From positions 12,713,248 through 12,777,247 of the forward strand of contig OZ012691.1 in assembly GCA_963942565.1 (NCBI GenBank): DNA of 64,000 bases, given 5' to 3'. This document shows, piece by piece, positions 53,716 to 64,000 of the stretch (the stretch's first letter is position 1; each line of letters opens with the position of its first letter). Under the pieces are notes generated by a model. The model did not search any database. It was not told the DNA's origin and saw only the letters and a program-made list of their open reading frames with translations. Source of the DNA: Maea johnstoni (Eukaryota; Annelida; Polychaeta; Spionida; Magelonidae). Position numbers and translations under genes: made by a program.

Positions 53716-55155
53716 CGCTGAATGCAGCCTACTTCAGTTATCCTTTCGCACTGGGTTTCGGCTGTGCCATGTATCCATTTCTAAGATGACACTCTATATC
53801 CATTCCATATCAGTATTCAATCTAGATAATGAATCAAAGATTAATTTATATTACATATATATCTGATGAAGGCAATCTGCTTATACTATTTTAAATAGAT
53901 TCCATTTCACCAGTCCTCCTTCGTCTGCTGTTTATTTTCCCGCAAATCTGCACGTGCCAATAGAATGTGACGTGAGCGATGACGTTGGATTGGTGCTCTT
54001 TCTCAAGTGTTAGATTATAAGAAACTAGCACATGATAATTCCAAATCAAGTGAAATTGAAACAGATAACCAGAATTGACCGTTTTTGTGGAGGAATATTG
54101 GTTCTGAAATGCGATTGGTCAATGAAGATTGTTAGAAAAGTAGCCAATCAAATCCAATTAAAAATCTTGATTATTTGCGAAAACGCGCAAATGATGGGTC
54201 GGGGTGATAGGATGGGAGCACATTTCTTTGTGCATCCTTCGACCCTTGACGTTATTCCTCATTCAGAAGACAAGAAAAAAGCAGGCTTTAAGTGATGAAA
54301 TTCCAAGGATGTTATGCGTTCATCCATGTCTATGTTCTGTAGGTGATTGGTCATGACTCATAGCGGGGCAATCCCTTGGGCAGTTCAACTTTTAAGATAC
54401 CATTCTTATAGTTATGCTAAGATTTTCATTTTGTTTTGAGAGAAGTTAATATATATATATATACATATAATTTATATTATTTTATAATATATGATATATA
54501 AAATGTATTTAACATAGGAGTTTTAAACTAGTGTAAAGTATATGTCAGAACTGCATTGCATATTTGATATATAGTTGAAAGATTGACTTATCCATTTTTT
54601 GATCTTTGGAAAAAGAAAAAAGAATTATGCTAGATTTGAAGTTATTTTACTTTGATACGATTTGGGCTCACCTCATGCCTTTATGTCATTTCCACTATAG
54701 GGTATTTGAAACTAACATTAGATGCCTAAAACGTGTACCTTTGTCAACCTTGTCTTTGTTTTTATGTGGCATGGAAAACTTCAATGCCCTAAGAAATACC
54801 GCCACTTAAACTTTAAAAATCTGATGTATTGTTTTTGAGAGATGATTGCCCCTAATAGGCCTTATACTTATAGGGCATATGAGATTTTTTTTTCATATTT
54901 TACTTGTACAATTCAATAGGGTTAGGCTATTAACCTATTCCTGCCAGGAGGTATATTTTTTTTAAAAGTAGTTGATCAAGTAGCAAACAGCATTTGATAT
55001 ACTATATAGACATCAATGAGTTAATTCATGACTTGAGTTATTGAATTTATCAATGAATCTTAAAATGCATTTAAACTAAATGCATCCGATTAGATAGATT
55101 TCAAGTATAAATCTTATTTGTTTCTTTTTCTCTTATCACTGCATGTTATTTCAGA

Positions 55156-55212
55156 ATGCAGTTACACCTTGCATTGCAAGTCAACAACATCGACTCAGGA
55201 GTAAAACGTTGA
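55156..55212 (+). CDS. Upstream ORF in MtCK copy B leader (18 aa)
   Basis: Encodes MQLHLALQVNNIDSGVKR. Length and position match copy A; only the last two residues differ. Confidence 0.5.
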   Translation: MQLHLALQVNNIDSGVKR

Positions 55213-55281
55213 ACTAACATCCCAACTGAAGGAAAGATAACATCTAGTGACAACAACACCAACTTCCTAGACAACATCATC

Positions 55282-59713
<4,432 letters not shown>

Positions 59714-62045
59714 GGAGGTGTAGGACTGGTGGCGACATCTGGTGATGGTGGTGGTCGCGAGGAGTTTTAGTTTGCTTGTCATGCTGAGATCTTACTACAG
59801 GACTCCCCTGTAGATCATCCTTATTCCGGCTTTTCTTATATTTAACTTACCGCTCAAGTTTCTCTTTTTCTCCGTCTCGATGACGTTTTGAGAATATCTA
59901 ATATATCTTCCTCCATTTTCTTCCTAATCTCTCCTTTAATGAATATTTTGGCATTGGTTTACAGTTTAAATGACATATCCTCAGCATGATAAGGTTTATT
60001 TTTATAAAAAAAAACACACACAAAAAAACCCATAAAAACAGAACAACCAAAAATATTGTTCATATTTTACAGCATCCCCTTGGTACCTCTTGTTCTTTTT
60101 TATAGAGGTGCCATGTTTTAATTTTTATGTGTTGCCATGGTTATATTTAGCTACACCCCTGTGGCTCTTAATTTTAGCTTATAGACATTCTCCTTTTCTC
60201 TTTTCCATTTGAGAACTATCTTAACATTTTCTCCAATTATTTCTTCCTCGATTAACTTCTTTTTGGTATTAATTGTCATTCAAGACTTAACCGTCTTCAA
60301 TAGTGCTCATGTGAATTACATATTCTTTATAACTTCATTCATTTAATCATTTTGGCTTAAGATTCACAATCTTGGCATCCTTCATCAACCATTTAGTTAT
60401 CAATATTCCCCATGGCAATTACATATTCTTTTTGGCAAAAAATACATAGCTCAAATTTTAAATAACATTTTTTTGAATCTCTTTGGCTCCGGATTCATCT
60501 TTTGACTTTTGGCTTTTTAGCATTTTGGCTTATATGCTACTTCCCACCTTAAACCAAGACTGTGTAGTTGATAGTGTGTCCAGTTGCTGGACTACTATTT
60601 ACTATGACATTGTATACTGACGAGGGTGACCAACACATACCAAATCCTCTATTCCTTATTCAAGCATATCAGAACCGGCTTGATGGGAAGTATTCATTAA
60701 CTTTATTTTCTTTTTATTAATAACTACACCTTTTGTATTTTTTTCTTCAATCAGTAGTTTTTTTATTGACTTGATTATCTGTTATGTATCCCCCAACCAA
60801 GTGGAGTGTGTAGTAGTTAATAATATTCTCTGTCTCCCACCATGGCCTCAACCCATCTCTGCAGATATCCTATCTTTTAGAACTCTTCCTGTGTTGTCAG
60901 TTTGAGTGTGAATGCATCAATGGCCTGCCTCCATTGAGTCAAGACCTGGTCAGGACGCGCCCGAAAGACTGCAGCTCCTGTAATCCTACCCAGAGGGCGG
61001 GGTTTGTTGGTTCAGTATTGTGGTGGCATCATCGGACGTCAGATGGTGTTAACATAAAACTGAACCAACCAACTTTGCCGCTGGGGTATTTTCTCAACTG
61101 ACACCAAGTTTCGTCTCTTTGGTGGTCATTTTCTGGAAATTATTTTCATTATGAACAAACAAAACTTAAATAATATTTAAAAATAATTATTACTACATTT
61201 GTTAATTGTGCCACTGTTGCCAGCATTGGTACATGAACCAGGATGTATGTTTATTAGTTTCCTTTCTTTCCACTAGGTGGCTACATCCTATCGTTACTAG
61301 TACATTAGTACTGTTTCACCAGGATTAGCCACTCAGTCAATCTGTTATTCCCTGTTGCATTTCTTGTGCTTTCAGAGTTCTATATACCATATCCATAGCA
61401 AAATTATTTAATACCTACACACTAGTCAATCCACTCGCTTGTACTCTTGTACTGTAAGTAGAAAGACTAGTGTCACCATTTTCTGAGAACCCTGCAGCGG
61501 TCTCTAGGGAGGTGTTCTAGCCACTCTCCTTGATTCAAGCCATGAGTGTGTTCCCATCAGCACTGTGTATCCATACTCCTGCTGACAGCATTCATTTCTT
61601 TTAAAACTTCAGTAATGTGCTCATCACAATGTTTGTTAGGTGTTTGTTTTGTTTCTGTCTTTTGTTATGTGTTTGTTTTGTCCCTGTCTTTTGTTATGTG
61701 TTTGTTTTGTCCCTGTTCTGTTCTGTGGTTTGTACTTTCCTATCATTCTTACAATCCATCTCTAAAATTCCATTTCTCCTATCCGTCCTCAGAGATATAT
61801 TCATGAGCTGCTTTGCACTCCTCCAACCATTTAAAACAACTTTAGTTTAGATATTTTATTTGTGTCGGTCATTCTCTAGGTGTGTGATATCATGTATTGT
61901 GAGTACTTGCATTGATAACATCTTATGTGAAGTGCTCAATTTATATGCACTTTTGGTTCAATAATTTGTTAAGTTTTCTAGATATTTTGCATACTTTTTT
62001 AATTACCCTTTTAGACCATTTTTGGCTTGTATGCAATAAATATGT
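59714..62045 (+). other. MtCK copy B 3' UTR, about 2.3 kb
   Basis: Collinear with the copy A 3' UTR, including the 29-bp triple repeat, ending at AATAAA 62035-62040. Confidence 0.55.
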
Positions 62046-62118
62046 TTACCATTTACCTCTGTTGTATGTCATCTTTTGATGTTATCCCTACCCTGAAATT
62101 AATATTCGACCATTTTAA

Positions 62119-62314
62119 CCCATCAACCATTTGTAATTGTCGTCTTGATCTCTGATACTTTTGACAATAATTTTGGTGTTAAGAATGATTTTACAAACTA
62201 TTTGACGCTGAATTGTTGATATTGTTCTGAAAAAGATTTTCATATATATGCTTTTGCCTGGACAATTTTATCAAAATTTCTCAGGCTGCTTTGGCCGCTG
62301 TGAGCATTAATGGG
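62119..62314 (+). mobile_element. TTAA-flanked MITE, family 2
   Basis: TTAA at 62115-62118 and 62315-62318; CCCATCAACC at the left, GAGCATTAATGGG at the right. It sits right after the end of unit B. Confidence 0.75.
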
Positions 62315-62318
62315 TTAA

Positions 62319-62860
62319 AGACCCAATTATTTGTTGAAAAATATTTTTAAATTAATGGCTGGCTATTTGTATTAGGACATGCGTGTCATTTGGAATCTCC
62401 AACATGCAGGACAAGACAAGGAAAAAATGAATGCAGCCGAACTTGTTAAAATGGTGATAAAGGTTATACAAACACACGAGACGTAACCCCTTGGGATGGT
62501 AGTATAAGTGTTCAGGTTATGAAGCATTCACTTCTCAGTTTTTAGAGGTTGACCTACAAAGGTCAACCTATATTCATTTCGCTTTTGTTGTCTTACATTC
62601 CCGGGGGGGGGTCCTGGGAGCTGGTTGATGCATTTTCCCTATGTTGTCTTACATGGCTGTTTTGGAAAATTCACATGATCTGGAGAGTGGGGTGTGGTGG
62701 GGTCGTTTTGTTTATTGTTTCTGTTAGAGTTGAGTGTGTAGTTTATAATGTTTGTTTCATTTTTTCTGTGGGTTGCCTAGTTTTTTTTTGGTGGATTTTT
62801 ACGTGTTTATACTTTATGTTTTCTTCACTCTAATACGCTTCTGTAGCGCGTCTGGTGGGG
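62319..62860. other. Spacer, nothing recognised
   Basis: No supported gene. A short inverted repeat, AGGTTGACC...GGTCAACCT, lies at about 62547-62570. Confidence 0.4.
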
Positions 62861-62864
62861 CGGC

Positions 62865-63060
62865 CGTTGGATGCGCATGCGTGGGTTTTCTGCATATTTA
62901 ATGCGATCGGCTAATCACGTGACGGTGCGTGTTGGGGTTTCCCAGCACCACGTGGTTTGTCTCTGGTGAATTATCCAATGAGCGGTCTCACTGCCTCACC
63001 GTCACACCACGTGGTACTCTTTCCCGCGGTTTATTAACCAATGAGCGGCTATTTGTATCC
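62865..63060. promoter_or_regulatory. Promoter-like motif cluster: NRF1, CACGTG, CCAAT
   Basis: TGCGCATGCGT (62872-62882) fits an NRF1 site. CACGTG occurs at about 62917, 62950 and 63006. CCAAT lies in TATCCAATGAGCGG and AACCAATGAGCGG. TTTCCCGCGG resembles an E2F site. This density in GC-richer DNA suggests a housekeeping-type promoter for a gene to the right, but part of the cluster is repeated at 63768, so it may belong to a repeat. Confidence 0.35.
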
Positions 63061-64000
63061 CTGTTTGTACTATTTTACTTACGTGTTCATTCACATATTT
63101 TTTACATTGGCGAGGTTACGGTCCGCCATTTTGAATATCGGGTTTGACGAAATTTGCACCCCGATTTCAAAGCTTTCGTTTGTGGCCATCTCTAACTCTA
63201 AAATTCTGAAACCAAAAGAATTAACAAGCCAAGTATCTATATTATTAAGATTAATTCTTTTGGTTTCGGAAAATCGAAAATATTTTGAGATATTTGTCAA
63301 CACGCATCGATGGTGACGTGTTGACCATGGCGATGAGTACATTCTCAATGGTACCTCGCCGATTCCTGTCAATTTCATCAAGCTATCACCCCCCGATCAC
63401 AATATGACTACCTACCTGGATAGATGAGATCCTCATCTATCTGATTCAATCATTTTTTAAATTCAACTTCAGGTTGGAAGCGAAAAAATAGCTTTTCGCT
63501 ACAACCAGAAGTTGATTTTTTTGACATTAGCGAGGTTACGGCATTGATATGCATTGTGTGCATTTCACACAAAAAACCTACTTTTTTCGATAAATTGTCA
63601 CGTCGCCGTTTCTGGGTCAAAATTTACAAATGACCCATCAAAGTGTTCGCAACAAATAGGGCTTTTACCCTATTATCATAACTTGTTGGTTATATTTGTA
63701 ATTATTGAAAAAAATTGGCGACTTCATCGCAGCCATTTTGCCTATTTATAATTCTGAGCGGGATCTTACCACGTGGTTTGTCTCTGGTGTATTATCCAAT
63801 GAGCGGCCTCACCGTCACACCACGTGGTACTCTTTCCCGCGGTTTATTAACCAATGAGCGTCTATTTGTATCCCTGTTTGTACTATTCTACTTACGTGTT
63901 CATTCACGTATTTTTTACATTGGCGAGGTTACGGTCCGCCATTTTGAATATCGGGTTTGACGAAATTTGCACCCCGATTTCAAAGCTTTCGTTTGTGGCC
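62947..64000. repeat. Direct repeat, period about 820 bp, runs off the window
   Basis: 62947-63187 and 63768-64000 match almost throughout (ACCACGTGGTTTGTCTCTGG through ATTGGCGAGGTTACGGTCC to TTTCGTTTGTGGCC), apart from an 8-bp gap and a few changes. The intervening DNA has inverted repeats (AAACCAAAAGAATTA near 63208; TCAACTTC...GAAGTTGA near 63460-63515). It may be the start of a tandem array or a pair of element ends; not resolved. Confidence 0.7.

Noticed and set aside
62947-64000. A pair of LTRs around a short internal region
   Set aside because: No primer-binding site, polypurine tract or retroelement coding seen, and the second copy is cut by the window end; direct or tandem repeat is the safer call.

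Overview
The window reads as nuclear DNA of an invertebrate animal. Genes are split by long introns with GT-AG junctions, the DNA is AT-rich, and it is packed with microsatellites and small non-autonomous DNA transposons. A mitochondrial creatine kinase together with an LRRC14/PRAME-like gene fits an invertebrate deuterostome (echinoderm, hemichordate or amphioxus) best. That is an inference; the species cannot be read from the sequence.

Region 1 (1 to about 9150) has no gene I can support. It holds a long AT dinucleotide tract and several miniature elements with clear inverted ends. Region 2 (about 9154 to 32725, plus strand) is one LRRC14/PRAME-like gene of six coding exons that splice in frame to 548 residues. 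Its introns carry microsatellites, a 76-bp minisatellite, many miniature transposons and a tRNA-like SINE head. Just past its stop codon the last roughly 120 bp of the gene, coding end included, recur about six times in tandem.

Region 3 (about 34708 to 62098) is a head-to-tail duplication of a roughly 13.7-kb unit. Each unit carries a complete mitochondrial creatine kinase gene (nine coding and non-coding exons, 411 residues). By eye the two proteins differ at one residue, in the mitochondrial targeting region, and the coding DNA at about nine sites. The introns and flanks differ by many indels and by several insertions present in one unit only. These filled and empty sites define the ends of five or six transposable elements. 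Both genes keep a promoter with a CArG box, two DR1 nuclear-receptor-type sites, a CCAAT box and a TATA box, and both keep a short upstream ORF in the leader.

Region 4 (62100 to 64000) has one more miniature element and a GC-richer block with CACGTG, CCAAT and NRF1-like motifs. Part of this block is directly repeated about 820 bp later and runs off the window end. It could be the promoter side of a next gene or a repeat. I saw no retrovirus-like, Polinton-like or CRISPR sequence. Exon coordinates were placed by reading splice sites and frame by hand.
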